This document shows, in pieces, positions 34,932 through 44,978 of a DNA stretch of 64,000 bases. The notes below the pieces were generated by a model. That model saw only the letters and a list, made by a program, of their open reading frames with translations, made no database searches and was not told the DNA's origin. Origin of the DNA: Gammaproteobacteria bacterium (GTDB lineage Bacteria > Pseudomonadota > Gammaproteobacteria > UBA4575); contig JAPONM010000036.1 of NCBI GenBank assembly GCA_026713925.1, positions 179,344-243,343 of the forward strand. Reading direction: 5' to 3'. The translations under genes and the position numbers were made by a program. Positions within the stretch are counted from its first letter, which is position 1, and each line of letters begins with the position of its first letter.

Positions 34932-35465
34932 CTACAGTTCTTCGATCGAGATCTTCGCGTTGGTATAGATGCAGATGCCGGCAGCAATATCCAGCGACCT
35001 CTGCACGATCTCCCTGGCATTTAACTGTGTCTCGTCCAGCAAGGCTCGCGCAGCGGCCTGCGCATACGGCCCACCGGAGCCGATTGCCACCAGGGAATCT
35101 TCCGGTTCAATGACATCGCCGTTTCCGGAAATTACCAGCGAGGTGTACCGGTCCGCCACAGCAAGCAGCGCTTCCAGTCGGCGCAACATGCGATCGGTAC
35201 GCCAGTCCTTGGCAAGTTCCACGGCCGACCGTGTAAGCTGCCCATTGTGCTGTTCCAGCTTGGATTCAAATCGTTCAAACAGGGTAAATGCATCGGCGGT
35301 GCCGCCGGCGAAGCCCGCAATAACCTTGTCCTCGTACAGCCGCCGGATTTTACACGCGTTGCCCTTCATGATGGTTTCGCCCAGCGACACCTGGCCATCT
35401 CCGCCCAGTGCCACCTTGCCGTCACGCCTCACGCTGACAATGGTAGTGCCCTTGAATTGTTCCAT
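34932..35465 (-). CDS. hslV: HslV protease subunit
   Basis: This is the proteasome-like peptidase of the HslUV complex. The 177-residue precursor has a short propeptide (MEQFKG) before the catalytic N-terminal threonine of [40 protein letters not shown] and [15 protein letters not shown] are family segments. The ATG at 35465 is used because extension to 35513 adds unrelated residues. It is first in the hslVU pair and lies about 120 bases downstream of xerC. Confidence 0.96.
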   Translation of the reverse strand: MEQFKGTTIVSVRRDGKVALGGDGQVSLGETIMKGNACKIRRLYEDKVIAGFAGGTADAFTLFERFESKLEQHNGQLTRSAVELAKDWRTDRMLRRLEALLAVADRYTSLVISGNGDVIEPEDSLVAIGSGGPYAQAAARALLDETQLNAREIVQRSLDIAAGICIYTNAKISIEEL

Positions 35466-35585
35466 AGTGTGTAATGTTCGTGCTGCTGAACGGTAGTGCC
35501 GAACCCTGCCCACCGTTACGGGCCCAGCTTATTTGGACGCCAGACTATCAAAATCTGCAGGCAGATCATACCGGTCGCATGCAGC

Positions 35586-36533
35586 TTATTTCTCCCGGGT
35601 TTCCGACTTGCTTCGTGACACGCCTTTTCTGGCACGCGGATGGGCGCGGTCATAGACCTGTGCGAGGTGCTGAAAGTCCAGGTGGGTATAGATCTGGGTC
35701 GTGCTGATATCGGCATGCCCCAGCATTTCCTGCACGGCACGCAGGTCATTGCTGGATTCCAGCAGATGGCTGGCGAACGAATGGCGTAGCATATGCGGGT
35801 GAACATGCTTGTCCAGCCCCTGTTCACTGCCAAGCCGCTTCACCCTCTGTTGCACGGCCCGGGCAGTCAGCCGACGGCCACGGTTGTTGATAAACACGGC
35901 ATTCTCACTTTCCGTGACCCGGTCAGCACGAACTGCCAGCCATCGCTCAAGCGATTCGCGGGCCGCACGCCCGACTGGCAGGTACCGAGCCTTGTTGCCC
36001 TTGCCCAGCACATGCACCTGGCCCTGGGCCAGGTCAATATCCCCGACATCCAGGCCGACCAACTCAGACAGGCGCAATCCGGATGAATACATGAGTTCCA
36101 TCATGGCATGGTCGCGCAGCTTGAGCGGGTCTTGCGGGGGCGGTGCAAGCAGGCGGGTGATTTCATCCACATCCAACAGTTCGGGGAGCTTTTTGCCGGT
36201 ATGGGGCGCACTCACATCACCAGCCGGATTGCTCTCGACCCGCTGCTCTCGCTGCAGGAACTGGTAAAACCCCCGCAGTGCACTCAGTGACCGTTGCAGG
36301 CTGCGCGCGGAAATCCCCTTGCGCCGCCGTGACCCGGCAAAATCCCGTACATGCAAGGTGTCTGCCTCACAGCAGTCCTTCACTCCGGCAGCCGTGATGA
36401 ATTCCACAAACTGCAGGATGTCCCTTCGGTAGTTGGTTACGGTAGCAGGGGAGTATCTGCGTTCATCACTCAGGTAACGCAGATACCTGCAAACAAGCTC
36501 CCGGGTGTCTGGCAGACCTGTGGCTACAGGCAT
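35586..36533 (-). CDS. xerC: Tyrosine recombinase XerC
   Basis: This site-specific recombinase works with XerD at dif to resolve chromosome dimers. The 315 residues have an N-terminal SAM-like core-binding domain and a C-terminal catalytic domain. Catalytic residues appear in SSGLRLSEL (Arg), GKGNKARYLP (Lys), HPHMLRHSFASHLL (His, Arg), LGHADISTTQIYTH (His and the nucleophilic Tyr). Position after DUF484 and dapF identifies it as the housekeeping XerC rather than a mobile-element integrase. Confidence 0.95.
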   Translation of the reverse strand: MPVATGLPDTRELVCRYLRYLSDERRYSPATVTNYRRDILQFVEFITAAGVKDCCEADTLHVRDFAGSRRRKGISARSLQRSLSALRGFYQFLQREQRVESNPAGDVSAPHTGKKLPELLDVDEITRLLAPPPQDPLKLRDHAMMELMYSSGLRLSELVGLDVGDIDLAQGQVHVLGKGNKARYLPVGRAARESLERWLAVRADRVTESENAVFINNRGRRLTARAVQQRVKRLGSEQGLDKHVHPHMLRHSFASHLLESSNDLRAVQEMLGHADISTTQIYTHLDFQHLAQVYDRAHPRARKGVSRSKSETREK

Positions 36534-36627
36534 ATCGGCACTTCAAGTATTACACCCCTGTACGGTACCACTAGTCCCGCCCGAAATACAGGACCGGTGC
36601 CCGTAACAGCATGGGCTGTACGATGTA

Positions 36628-37359
36628 TCAGCCGCTTGCAAACGGTTGCAGCTTGGCACTGATGATTTCGCCCAGGCTTTCCAGGAACAGCGTCCCGATA
36701 CCGCTTTGATAGTGACATGCATCCGGGCTGCCCAAGAACAGTACGCCAAGATGCCGGGCGTCCTTCAGGGCCACCGAGGCGGCTGAGCAGACCGGCTGAC
36801 TGTCTTCCCCTGGTGTGAACACGGCCTCGATCTGGTGTTCGGTGAGAAAAACCACCCCTCGATACTTGTCTGAAAACAGGTCCTCAACCAGCCTGGACCG
36901 GTACAAGTCCACATCCATCATGGCACAGTCCGATACGGAGGTTGCAGGCAGGGTATCCAGCAAGCATATTCTGATCGCTGTGTCCGGGAAATCAGCCTGG
37001 AGCTGTCCCCGGATTGCTGCCAGCGATTCCTCGAAACCCTCGATGGGCATGACTTTCAGGACCAGGTTGTGCAGCCTGCGGCTGGCCTTTTCATTTTCTG
37101 CAGCCACGGCGATAAGCTTGTACAGCTTCCTGTCAAGTTCCCTGTTACGGTCACGCAACATCGCAATCTGGCGCTCAACCAGCGAAACTGCTTCACCCGA
37201 ATCATGCGGAATGGCAAGTGTTTCGATCAGCCCGGGATGATGCACAAAGAAATCACGATGGGTATGCAGATAGTGCGCAACGTCTTCGCGGGTAAGTTCA
37301 GGCCCGCTGGTTGCCTTCATGTCATCAGAAGCAATACTAGGTCTGGTCTGTGAGGTCAT
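36628..37359 (-). CDS. DUF484 family protein
   Basis: This cytoplasmic protein of 243 residues has a helical N-terminus (LTREDVAHYLHTHRDFFVHH), a coiled segment (VSLVERQIAMLRDRNRELDR) and a C-terminal GAF-like domain. Its ATG overlaps the dapF stop, so translation is coupled. The dapF-DUF484-xerC order is widespread in gammaproteobacteria, but the role of the protein is unknown. An in-frame upstream start would invade dapF and is rejected. Confidence 0.88.
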   Translation of the reverse strand: MTSQTRPSIASDDMKATSGPELTREDVAHYLHTHRDFFVHHPGLIETLAIPHDSGEAVSLVERQIAMLRDRNRELDRKLYKLIAVAAENEKASRRLHNLVLKVMPIEGFEESLAAIRGQLQADFPDTAIRICLLDTLPATSVSDCAMMDVDLYRSRLVEDLFSDKYRGVVFLTEHQIEAVFTPGEDSQPVCSAASVALKDARHLGVLFLGSPDACHYQSGIGTLFLESLGEIISAKLQPFASG

Positions 37360-38186
37360 AGGACCAGGCTCCCTTCGAAACTCAGTTCTGCAGGCCCGGT
37401 CATCAACACGGGTTCGCTTGGGTGACTGCATTCAACCAGCAGATCGCCCCCGGGCAGCTGCACGGTGACTTTCGTATCCAGCCGGCCCCATACCCGCCCC
37501 ACTGCCACTGCAGCACATGCACCTGAACCACAGGCGCTGGTTTCACCTGCGCCTCGTTCAAAAACACGCAGGGCGACATGTTGCGCATCCAGAACCTGCA
37601 TGAAACCAACATTGGTTTTATTGGGAAACATCGGGTGGGCTTCAATCCCCGGACCCAGGGAGTGCACGGGCGCATGCCCAATATCGTCAACCTCGATGAC
37701 GGCATGCGGATTTCCCATCGATACGGCTCCGATGCAAACCGGCTGACCATCGACCTCAAGCGTGTAGCGTGCCGAGACCTTGGCCGCTGCAAAGGGAATA
37801 TTTTCCGGTTCGAATGCGGGCACCCCCATATTGACTGTCACCAGACCATCATCACGAAGTTCCACACGGTATACGCCACTGACCGTTCGGACCCGGATTG
37901 AACGCTTGTTCGTGAGCTTGCTGTACACGAGAAACCTGCCGATGCAACGTGCACCGTTTCCGCATTGTTCGGCTTCCTCACCATTGCTGTTGTAGATCCG
38001 GTAATCAAAGTCGGCACCTGCCTCGACTGCCGCACGTACAACCAGAATTTGGTCACAGCCTACGCCCAGCCTTCGGTCGGCAATCCTGCGCAGTTGCGCA
38101 CGGCTCAGTTGCACATCCTGGTTGACGGCATCAAACAGTACAAAATCATTCCCTAAACCTTGCATTTTTGCAAATTGTACATACAT
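37356..38186 (-). CDS. dapF: Diaminopimelate epimerase
   Basis: This enzyme interconverts LL- and meso-diaminopimelate for lysine and peptidoglycan synthesis. It is a PLP-independent two-cysteine epimerase of 276 residues. Catalytic cysteines lie in EEAEQCGNGARC and ETSACGSGAC. The start MQGLGNDFVLFD motif (from residue 8) is intact. It follows the methyltransferase by about 120 bases and overlaps DUF484. LysA, the next enzyme of the pathway, is encoded upstream. Confidence 0.96.
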   Translation of the reverse strand: MYVQFAKMQGLGNDFVLFDAVNQDVQLSRAQLRRIADRRLGVGCDQILVVRAAVEAGADFDYRIYNSNGEEAEQCGNGARCIGRFLVYSKLTNKRSIRVRTVSGVYRVELRDDGLVTVNMGVPAFEPENIPFAAAKVSARYTLEVDGQPVCIGAVSMGNPHAVIEVDDIGHAPVHSLGPGIEAHPMFPNKTNVGFMQVLDAQHVALRVFERGAGETSACGSGACAAVAVGRVWGRLDTKVTVQLPGGDLLVECSHPSEPVLMTGPAELSFEGSLVL

Positions 38187-38304
38187 GCGATCATACCTGT
38201 TTGTGCAGCATCGTGCTGTGAGAAGGAACTTTCCGATTCAAGAATATTCTTTCGCGTACAACCAATGCAACTACACTTTCCTTAACCCTTCCTCGAGGGC
38301 ATAT

Positions 38305-38976
38305 TCATGCTGATTCCAAACGTCCGTATACCAGCAGATGCCGGTCACTGATCGCCTCCAGCCTCAGGTCTCGCAGGCCTGCCGTGTCCAGTTGCGCCCG
38401 GACTTCATCCGGGGTGAACGCCGCAAGCAGTGAATTATAGAAGTCGCGACGCAGGATATCGGGTTCACCCGCCGCATACCGCGTGACCAGGGCTTCGGCC
38501 TGTTCGATGGATTGTGGCCGGCACAGGTCGCAGATAAAGATGGCGGTGCGGGACGAGGCATACCTGCAAATAGTCGCCCACAGGTGCCGGGGCTCATGGA
38601 GGTGGTGCAGCAGACTGTTCGAGACAATGGCCCCATAATTTTTTTCAGGCAGCTCGCAGTCCGGCAGGCGCTGCAGGTGCAGCGTGATGCGATGCTGCAA
38701 TGCCGCCGCCTCAATACAGGCCTGGGCCTGCTGCAGCATGCACGGCGCACCATCCACGGCATCGATCCGGCAGGATGGATACATGTGCGCGAAACGGACC
38801 GAAATGTCTGCGGGCCCGCACCCCAGGTCCAGTACCGTGTTCGGGGGCTCGAGGTCCGCAAACACGCGGGGAAAATGCTGCACCAGGGTACTGTGTGCCG
38901 CTTCAAAATCGGCCCGGGCATAGGCGATCGCCTGAGCCGGATCGTCCATTAACTCGGGTTCAGGCAGGCGTTGCAT
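38305..38976 (-). CDS. Class I SAM-dependent methyltransferase
   Basis: This 223-residue protein has a Rossmann methyltransferase fold. Motif I reads VLDLGCGPADIS, followed by the acidic DAVDGAPCML and a post-motif SNSLLHHLHEP. Its acceptor is unknown. The ATG at 38976 overlaps the lysA stop (a TTG one codon earlier is also possible), so it is in the lysA operon. In most gammaproteobacteria lysA is followed directly by dapF, so this gene looks like an addition to the conserved block. Confidence 0.85.
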   Translation of the reverse strand: MQRLPEPELMDDPAQAIAYARADFEAAHSTLVQHFPRVFADLEPPNTVLDLGCGPADISVRFAHMYPSCRIDAVDGAPCMLQQAQACIEAAALQHRITLHLQRLPDCELPEKNYGAIVSNSLLHHLHEPRHLWATICRYASSRTAIFICDLCRPQSIEQAEALVTRYAAGEPDILRRDFYNSLLAAFTPDEVRAQLDTAGLRDLRLEAISDRHLLVYGRLESA

Positions 38977-40223
38977 CAATCCGGGATAACCTCATCGGCA
39001 AACAACTGCTCGATACTCTCGCGCTTGCGTACCAGCCAGGCCTGCTCACCGTCCACCAGAACCTCTGCAGGCCGCATGCGCGAGTTGTAGTTGCTGGCCA
39101 TCACAAACCCGTAGGCACCCGCATCATGGATGGCCAGCAAACTGCCTTCCCGGATGCACAAACTTCGCTGGCAGCCGAGCAGGTCTGCACTTTCGCAGAC
39201 CGGGCCCGCCACATCATAGAGCACCTCATCTCCGTCCTCCCTGTGCACGGCACTGATCTGGTGCCAGGCGGAATACAGGGACGGGCGCAGAAAATCATTC
39301 ATGGCCGCATCGACCAGGGCAAAGTTCCTGCCCGCAGAATTTTTGAGATATTCAACCCTGCACAGCAGCAACCCGGCATTGCCCACGATTGCACGGCCCG
39401 GCTCGACCACCAGCTCAAGCTGCCTGCCCTGCATGAACGGGGCAATGACCCGGGCATACTGAACCGGGTCGGGAACCTGATCGGCGTGCGCATACGGGAT
39501 TCCAAGCCCCCCTCCCACGTCAACGTGTTGCAGGCGGACGCCTTGCTCGTCCAGCCAGTCAACCAGTTCAAATATTTTTTCAAAGCAGAACTGGAAAGGC
39601 GCCAGGTCCAGCAATTGCGAACCAATATGGCAATCCACGCCCGTGGCGTGCAGGTAACGGCTGTCCGCGACCTGCCGGTAGAGCTCCCGCGCCTGCTCGA
39701 TGCTCACGCCAAACTTGTTCTCCTTCAAACCGGTCGAGATGTACGGGTGCGTATTCGGATCGACATCCGGGTTGACACGCAGTGAAACATTGGCCGGAAT
39801 GTCCATTTCGCGGGCGATGGACTCCATGCGCTCGAGTTCTGCCCGGGATTCGATGTTGAAGCAGTAAATGCCTGCGAGCAGCGCGCGGCGGATTTCATCT
39901 GCACGCTTGGCCACGCCTGAAAATACAATCTTGCCCGCATCGCCGCCCGCGCGCACGACACGCTCCAGCTCTCCTGCCGACACGATATCGAACCCGGCAC
40001 CAAGCTGTGCCAGCAGGTTCAGGACGGCCAGACTGGAGTTCGCCTTGACCGAATAGCAGATTTTTGTGGGCCAGCCCTGCAGGGCATCTGCAAAGGCATG
40101 GTACCTGTCCTGAATAGCAGCCTTCGAATACACGTAACAGGGCGTCCCGTAGGCCTCCGCAAGCTCCGCACAGCTCACTTTCTCTGCATGCAGCAGATTG
40201 TCGCGGTACACAAAAGGGTTCAT
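38976..40223 (-). CDS. lysA: Diaminopimelate decarboxylase
   Basis: This enzyme decarboxylates meso-diaminopimelate to lysine. It is a 415-residue PLP enzyme of fold type III, with the cofactor lysine in KICYSVKANSS (Lys60), the dimer-interface HIGSQLLDL, GGGLGIPY binding the phosphate, EPGRAIVGNAG, and the active-site cysteine in GPVCESADLLG. It follows lptM by about 50 bases. It is distant in sequence from SpeA in this window although both share the barrel fold. Confidence 0.97.
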   Translation of the reverse strand: MNPFVYRDNLLHAEKVSCAELAEAYGTPCYVYSKAAIQDRYHAFADALQGWPTKICYSVKANSSLAVLNLLAQLGAGFDIVSAGELERVVRAGGDAGKIVFSGVAKRADEIRRALLAGIYCFNIESRAELERMESIAREMDIPANVSLRVNPDVDPNTHPYISTGLKENKFGVSIEQARELYRQVADSRYLHATGVDCHIGSQLLDLAPFQFCFEKIFELVDWLDEQGVRLQHVDVGGGLGIPYAHADQVPDPVQYARVIAPFMQGRQLELVVEPGRAIVGNAGLLLCRVEYLKNSAGRNFALVDAAMNDFLRPSLYSAWHQISAVHREDGDEVLYDVAGPVCESADLLGCQRSLCIREGSLLAIHDAGAYGFVMASNYNSRMRPAEVLVDGEQAWLVRKRESIEQLFADEVIPD

Positions 40224-40275
40224 GACGGAATCTCGTGTTGTCAGGATACCTTGCGTATTCAGGCGGCTGCAAAAC

Positions 40276-40413
40276 CTAGTTTCGGGATTGATTTTTTACT
40301 TTTTGTTTAGGATTATCTTCAGGAAGATACAGATCACCGGTCTGACCGCATGCCGCAAGGGTGACGACAAGAGAAAAGACCAGGACAAAGACACATAATC
40401 TGGGGTGCGACAT
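40276..40413 (-). CDS. lptM: LptM-type small lipoprotein
   Basis: A 45-residue gene upstream of lysA encodes a tiny lipoprotein. It has a hydrophobic signal (VFVLVFSLVVTLA), a lipobox ending LAAC, and immediately after it GQTGDLYLPE, the hallmark of LptM (YifL). LptM helps LptD reach its native disulfide state in the outer membrane. It is short and easily missed. Its place before lysA matches the conserved order in gammaproteobacteria. No strong ribosome-binding site is seen. Confidence 0.88.
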   Translation of the reverse strand: MSHPRLCVFVLVFSLVVTLAACGQTGDLYLPEDNPKQKVKNQSRN

Positions 40414-40480
40414 GGGCGGACCATCTTACTGCAAACCAGATATCATTGTATAGATCATTGAGCGTACAGGAAACTACTCC

Positions 40481-41143
40481 ATGGCCTTGGAAGCAATCAC
40501 ACTTGATACTGGAACGAACCCCGATCGTGCCGTAATCTGGCTGCATGGACTGGGAGCCAGCGGACACGATTTCGAGCCCGTAGTCGACAAGCTGGACCTC
40601 CCTGGTGACATGCAGGTGCGTTTTATATTTCCGCATGCCCCGGTGCGGGCCGTAACCCTGAATGACGGGGCATGGATGCCAGCCTGGTACGACCTGTACG
40701 GCCTGGGAAAGGATGATCCGGAAGATACCGAAGGTCTCGAACAGAGCAAGACCGAACTTGATGCCCTGGTCGAACAGCTTGCGCAATCAGGTATACCGCC
40801 AAGACGGGTCGTACTGGCAGGCTTCTCGCAAGGCGGGGCGCTGGGCCTGTATACAGGATTGTCCTGCGGCCAGCGGCTGGCAGGCGTTCTTGCCCTGTCC
40901 TGCTACCTGCCGCTACGCCAGGTGTTTCCGGATTACGCGGCGATGGCTGACCGGTCGTTGCCGATCTTTGTGGCGCACGGCAGCTACGATGAGATGATCT
41001 CGATCGATGCAGCCAAGTTTACCTGTGAACGCCTCGAGCAGCAGGGATTTTCAGTTACCCTGCAGACCTATCCATGTGACCACACGGTGTGCCAAGAAGA
41101 AATCGCGGACATCAGGGAATGGCTGTTGCAATGCTGGCAGTAG
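40481..41143 (+). CDS. Alpha/beta hydrolase, carboxylesterase family
   Basis: This 220-residue cytoplasmic esterase is of the EstB/acyl-protein-thioesterase type. It shows the oxyanion segment WLHGLGASGHDFEP, the nucleophile elbow GFSQGGALGLY, an aspartate in AHGSYDEMIS and the histidine in CDHTVCQEEI where relatives usually have GHSVC. The triad is complete. It probably hydrolyses short acyl esters; the natural substrate is unknown. It is divergent from lptM and almost touches argH at its 3' end. Confidence 0.9.
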   Translation: MALEAITLDTGTNPDRAVIWLHGLGASGHDFEPVVDKLDLPGDMQVRFIFPHAPVRAVTLNDGAWMPAWYDLYGLGKDDPEDTEGLEQSKTELDALVEQLAQSGIPPRRVVLAGFSQGGALGLYTGLSCGQRLAGVLALSCYLPLRQVFPDYAAMADRSLPIFVAHGSYDEMISIDAAKFTCERLEQQGFSVTLQTYPCDHTVCQEEIADIREWLLQCWQ

Positions 41144-41152
41144 CTTTGATCG

Positions 41153-42553
41153 TCAGCTTTCCCGGAACTCCCGCATGCGTTGTCGTGCACGCCTGACCTG
41201 CAACCCCACCTGTTCCGGGGAAGTCCCGCCGTAGGTGTTCTTGGAACGTACGGAACCCTCCGGGGAAAGAACCTTGAAGACATCTGTCTCGATCAGCGAA
41301 CTGAATGCCTGCAGTTCCTGCAGCTCCAACTGGTCCAGCCGCCTGTTCCTGACAATGGCATGCTGCACGATCTTGCCGACCATTTCGTGCGCATCCCGGA
41401 ATGGCACGTTCTTCTGAACAAGATAATCTGCAAGGTCCGTGGCCGTGGCATGGCCCTGCTGTGCGGCCGCCAGCAGTTGTGCCCGGTCAATCCGGATATG
41501 CGACAGCAGGTTGGCAAATACCACGACGCAGTCATGCACGGTATCCACGGTATCGAACAACGGCTCCTTGTCCTCCTGGTTATCCTTGTTATAGGCCAGC
41601 GGCTGGCTTTTCATGAGCACCAGCAAAGCAAACAGGTTGGCATACACACGTGCACTCTTGCCCCGTACCAGTTCAGGCACGTCGGGGTTCTTTTTCTGAG
41701 GCATGATCGATGAGCCGGTGCAAAACCGGTCCGGCAATTCGATAAAGCCGAATTGCGCCGAAGCCCACAGCACAAGCTCTTCTGCCATGCGCGACAGGTG
41801 CGCGAACAGGATGGCCGAGAAGGCGCAGAACTCGATGGCAAAATCACGATCGCTCACGGCGTCCAGGCTGTTGGCACAAGGTGCTGCAAACTGCAGCTCC
41901 GTGGCAACAAATTCACGGTCAAGTGCAAAGCTGCTGCCTGCCAGCGCCGCCGCACCCAGCGGTGAGATGTTCACGCTTTTCCTGCACTGTGCAAGACGCA
42001 CCCGGTCCCGGTGAATCATTTCAAACCATGCAAGCATGTGATGTCCAAACGTGACCACCTGTGCCACCTGCAAATGTGTGAACCCCGGCATGATGGTTCC
42101 GGACTCCTGCTCCGCCAGCGTGACAATGACCTGCTGCAGTGTTTCCAGCTGCAGATCAATGCCATCGATGGCCTCGCGCAGGTACAGGCGTATATCGGTG
42201 GCGACCTGATCATTTCGTGAACGGCCAGTATGGAGCCGTTTACCGACATCTCCCACCAGTTCGACCAGTCGTGACTCGATATTCATGTGCACGTCTTCGA
42301 GGGCGCAGTCCCAGGGAAACGAGCCGGTCTCGATTTCTGCTGCAACCGTATCCAAGGCCTGCATCAGCCTGTCGCAGTCCTGATCATCCAGAATACCGAT
42401 CCGGGCAAGCATCCGGGCATGCACCCGGGAGACAAGAATGTCCTGCCTGTACAGCCGTTTATCGAACCCCACCGACGCATTGAACTGCTCGACAAATTCG
42501 TCGGTCGCTTCCAAAAACCGCCCTCCCCAAGGTTTTGAGCTTTTTTCCTTCAT
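41153..42553 (-). CDS. argH: Argininosuccinate lyase
   Basis: This enzyme catalyses the last step of arginine synthesis, splitting argininosuccinate to arginine and fumarate. The 466 residues begin [21 protein letters not shown]. They contain the helix [26 protein letters not shown] with the catalytic His, and the superfamily signature [12 protein letters not shown]. It supplies arginine that SpeA in this window can consume. It is convergent with the esterase gene (9-base gap). Confidence 0.97.
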   Translation of the reverse strand: MKEKSSKPWGGRFLEATDEFVEQFNASVGFDKRLYRQDILVSRVHARMLARIGILDDQDCDRLMQALDTVAAEIETGSFPWDCALEDVHMNIESRLVELVGDVGKRLHTGRSRNDQVATDIRLYLREAIDGIDLQLETLQQVIVTLAEQESGTIMPGFTHLQVAQVVTFGHHMLAWFEMIHRDRVRLAQCRKSVNISPLGAAALAGSSFALDREFVATELQFAAPCANSLDAVSDRDFAIEFCAFSAILFAHLSRMAEELVLWASAQFGFIELPDRFCTGSSIMPQKKNPDVPELVRGKSARVYANLFALLVLMKSQPLAYNKDNQEDKEPLFDTVDTVHDCVVVFANLLSHIRIDRAQLLAAAQQGHATATDLADYLVQKNVPFRDAHEMVGKIVQHAIVRNRRLDQLELQELQAFSSLIETDVFKVLSPEGSVRSKNTYGGTSPEQVGLQVRRARQRMREFRES

Positions 42554-42776
42554 CCCACCCGATTCCAGTAACCAAAAAAGGGATTATCCCCCAAACAAGC
42601 CAAAGCTCAACGATTTCTTCATGAAAACGGGATTATTGAACTGCCAGGCGGCATTCCGGGTAAACTGAAGGAAGCGGAATTTTTCGGAAATCACCTGCTG
42701 GACATGTCGCGCTCGTTGTCGTAAAAATTGTAATCCGTGCAGTACGTACTGCTGTCGAAAACCCATGGAGGAAATG

Positions 42777-43847
42777 ATGGAGCATGCCGCCAAGAAATCA
42801 AGTGACAATTTAACCAGCGAACTGAAATCGCAGTATCAGCTCCTGAAACAGCGAAAACCGGGAATACGGGCCCGGAATGCCGCAGGGGAACTCGGGGTAC
42901 CCGAAGGCAGCTTGCTGGCCGCGCATGTCGGTACAGGAACTACGCGCCTAGCTGATAATGTGCAAGCTATCCTGAAAAGCGTGTTGACGCTTGGTGAAGT
43001 CATGGCTCTTACCCGCAATGAATCCTGTGTGCACGAACGCAAGGGGATTTATGACAATTGCCACTTCTTCAGCCATGGCAAAAAGGCAATGGGATTGTTC
43101 CTGAACCCGGATATCGACCTGCGCCTGTTCTTGGAGCACTGGAAATACTGCTTTTCCACGATCGAACAAGGCCGAAGCGGTGTGCGCAAAAGTCTCCAGT
43201 TTTTCGACAAAGCTGGTCAGGCAATCCACAAGATTTACCTGACTCCTAAATCCAATACAGCCGCGTATGAAACCCTGATTGCAAAGCATCGGCATGCCAG
43301 ACAGGATGCATATATTGAAGTTGAGGCGTATGAGAAAAACTCCTCCAACCCACCGTACAGCAGGATTGACTGGGAAGGATTGCGCATGGCGTGGAAAAAT
43401 CTGAAAGACACTCATGACTTCAAGCCGATGCTCCGTCAATTCGGTGTCGGAAGGGAACAGGCTCTGGAAGGAGTAGGCCAGGAATTTGCCTATCAGGTCA
43501 TGAACGACACCGCCCGCCGCGTACTGGAACAGGCGCGCGACAGACAATGTGAAATCATGGTTTTTGTCGGCAATCGCGGCTGCATCCAGATACATACCGG
43601 AGTGGTGAAAAAACTGGTAGAGCACGGACCGTGGTATAACGTTCTCGATTCAAAATTCAACCTGCACCTGCGTGAAGACCAGATTGCCCGCACCTGGGTC
43701 ACAAAAAAACCTACCGAAGACGGTGTCGTTACCGCCTTGGAAGTCTTCGACAAGGACAGCGAGCTCATTGCCATGTTTTTCGGCAAGCGTAAGCCAGGCA
43801 TACCCGAACTGGATCTCTGGCGTGAAGTCATCGCTGATCTGACTTGA
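42777..43847 (+). CDS. Heme-degrading factor, HemS/ChuS family
   Basis: This cytoplasmic heme-binding protein of 356 residues consists of two homologous halves (about 1-170 and 180-350), the HemS fold. ALTRNESCVHERKGIYDN and VFVGNRGCIQIHTG are the two matching strands, and WYNVLDSKFNLHLRED near the end is diagnostic. Members bind heme and several break its ring. Three ATGs are possible; 42777 lies 5 bases after GGAGG and is preferred over 42765 and 42774. No heme receptor or ABC transporter lies nearby. Instead it stands before the heme-synthesis genes. Confidence 0.88.
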   Translation: MEHAAKKSSDNLTSELKSQYQLLKQRKPGIRARNAAGELGVPEGSLLAAHVGTGTTRLADNVQAILKSVLTLGEVMALTRNESCVHERKGIYDNCHFFSHGKKAMGLFLNPDIDLRLFLEHWKYCFSTIEQGRSGVRKSLQFFDKAGQAIHKIYLTPKSNTAAYETLIAKHRHARQDAYIEVEAYEKNSSNPPYSRIDWEGLRMAWKNLKDTHDFKPMLRQFGVGREQALEGVGQEFAYQVMNDTARRVLEQARDRQCEIMVFVGNRGCIQIHTGVVKKLVEHGPWYNVLDSKFNLHLREDQIARTWVTKKPTEDGVVTALEVFDKDSELIAMFFGKRKPGIPELDLWREVIADLT

Positions 43848-43981
43848 GAATTTGTAGATGAAGGTGTCCGGCCTGCAACTCGTCCAGCAATAAAGCCTTA
43901 TGGGGCGCGCCTGGCGCGAGCCGAACCATGAAATTTTGCTTCCAAACCGGTAGAAAATGCCGCACAGTACGCCATCCCTGA

Positions 43982-44929
43982 ATGACTCGACAGAGAGAGC
44001 ACAAGCCGTACCCTGTGCATATACGAATCGCTACCCGTAACAGCGCCCTTGCCCTATGGCAAGCAGAGGAAGTCTCGCGGCAACTGCGCCAAGTCCACCA
44101 TGCCCTTTCAACCGAACTGGTAAGGATGACCACCACGGGAGATCACCTTTTGCAGAAGTCTCTGGCAACACAGGGCGGAAAGGGCCTTTTTGTAAAGGAA
44201 CTGGAGCTTGCGCTGCTGGAAAACCGTGCAGACATTGCTGTGCATTCCATGAAAGACGTGCCCATTGAACTTCCTTCCGAGCTGCACCTGCCGGTCATGC
44301 TGGAGCGCGAAAATCCACACGATGCACTGGTTTCCACCCGTTACCGAACGCTTGATGCATTGCCGAAACACGCCACCGTGGGAACTTCAAGCCTGCGCCG
44401 GGCCTGCCAGCTCAAGGCCTCATCACCCGATCTTGAGATCAAGCTGTTACGGGGCAACGTCGGTACACGCCTGGCCAGGCTTGATCGGGGAGAGTATGAC
44501 GCAATCATACTTGCTGTGGCCGGACTGAAACGTCTGGGCCTTGCAGAGCGCATCCAAGCCTGCCTGAGCGCGGACGAACTGTTGCCCGCAATCGGACAGG
44601 GCGCGATCGGCATTGAATGCAGGCATGATGACCCGGTCATCGAATCCATGATCCAGCCACTCAATCACAAGGACACCCAAGCATGCGTCCTAGCGGAACG
44701 AGCTGTCAGTCGGGCGCTGGAGGGGGGATGCCAACTGCCAATCGCAGGTTTTGCCGAGCTGGATCAAGAACAGCTTACACTACGCGCACTGGTGGGTGAC
44801 CCCGACGGTGGCAGGATCTGTCGCAGCCAGGACACCGGCAGCAAAAAGAACCCCGTCAAGCTGGGCCGGCGGGTCGCCGAAGCCCTGCGCACACAGGGCG
44901 CGGACGAGATCCTGGCGGCACTACCCTGA
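43982..44929 (+). CDS. hemC: Porphobilinogen deaminase
   Basis: This enzyme joins four porphobilinogens into hydroxymethylbilane. The 315 residues include RIATRNSALALWQAEEV, TTTGDHLLQKSLATQGGKG, VHSMKDVPIELP and the dipyrromethane-cofactor cysteine in EGGCQLPIAG. It begins the hemC-hemD-hemX-hemY operon, 134 bases after the HemS-like gene. Confidence 0.96.
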   Translation: MTRQREHKPYPVHIRIATRNSALALWQAEEVSRQLRQVHHALSTELVRMTTTGDHLLQKSLATQGGKGLFVKELELALLENRADIAVHSMKDVPIELPSELHLPVMLERENPHDALVSTRYRTLDALPKHATVGTSSLRRACQLKASSPDLEIKLLRGNVGTRLARLDRGEYDAIILAVAGLKRLGLAERIQACLSADELLPAIGQGAIGIECRHDDPVIESMIQPLNHKDTQACVLAERAVSRALEGGCQLPIAGFAELDQEQLTLRALVGDPDGGRICRSQDTGSKKNPVKLGRRVAEALRTQGADEILAALP

Positions 44930-44978
44930 GCAGGAGCGGTAATGACAGGATCCAAACGAGTACATTCCGGTGACAGGC

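Noticed and set aside
35586..36533. Tyrosine recombinase as sign of a phage or integron
   Set aside because: Its position after dapF-DUF484 and its sequence mark it as housekeeping XerC. No att-like repeats or phage genes are nearby.
38700..39785. Open frame of 361 codons antisense to lysA and the methyltransferase gene
   Set aside because: It crosses the boundary of two real genes on the other strand and has no start signal.
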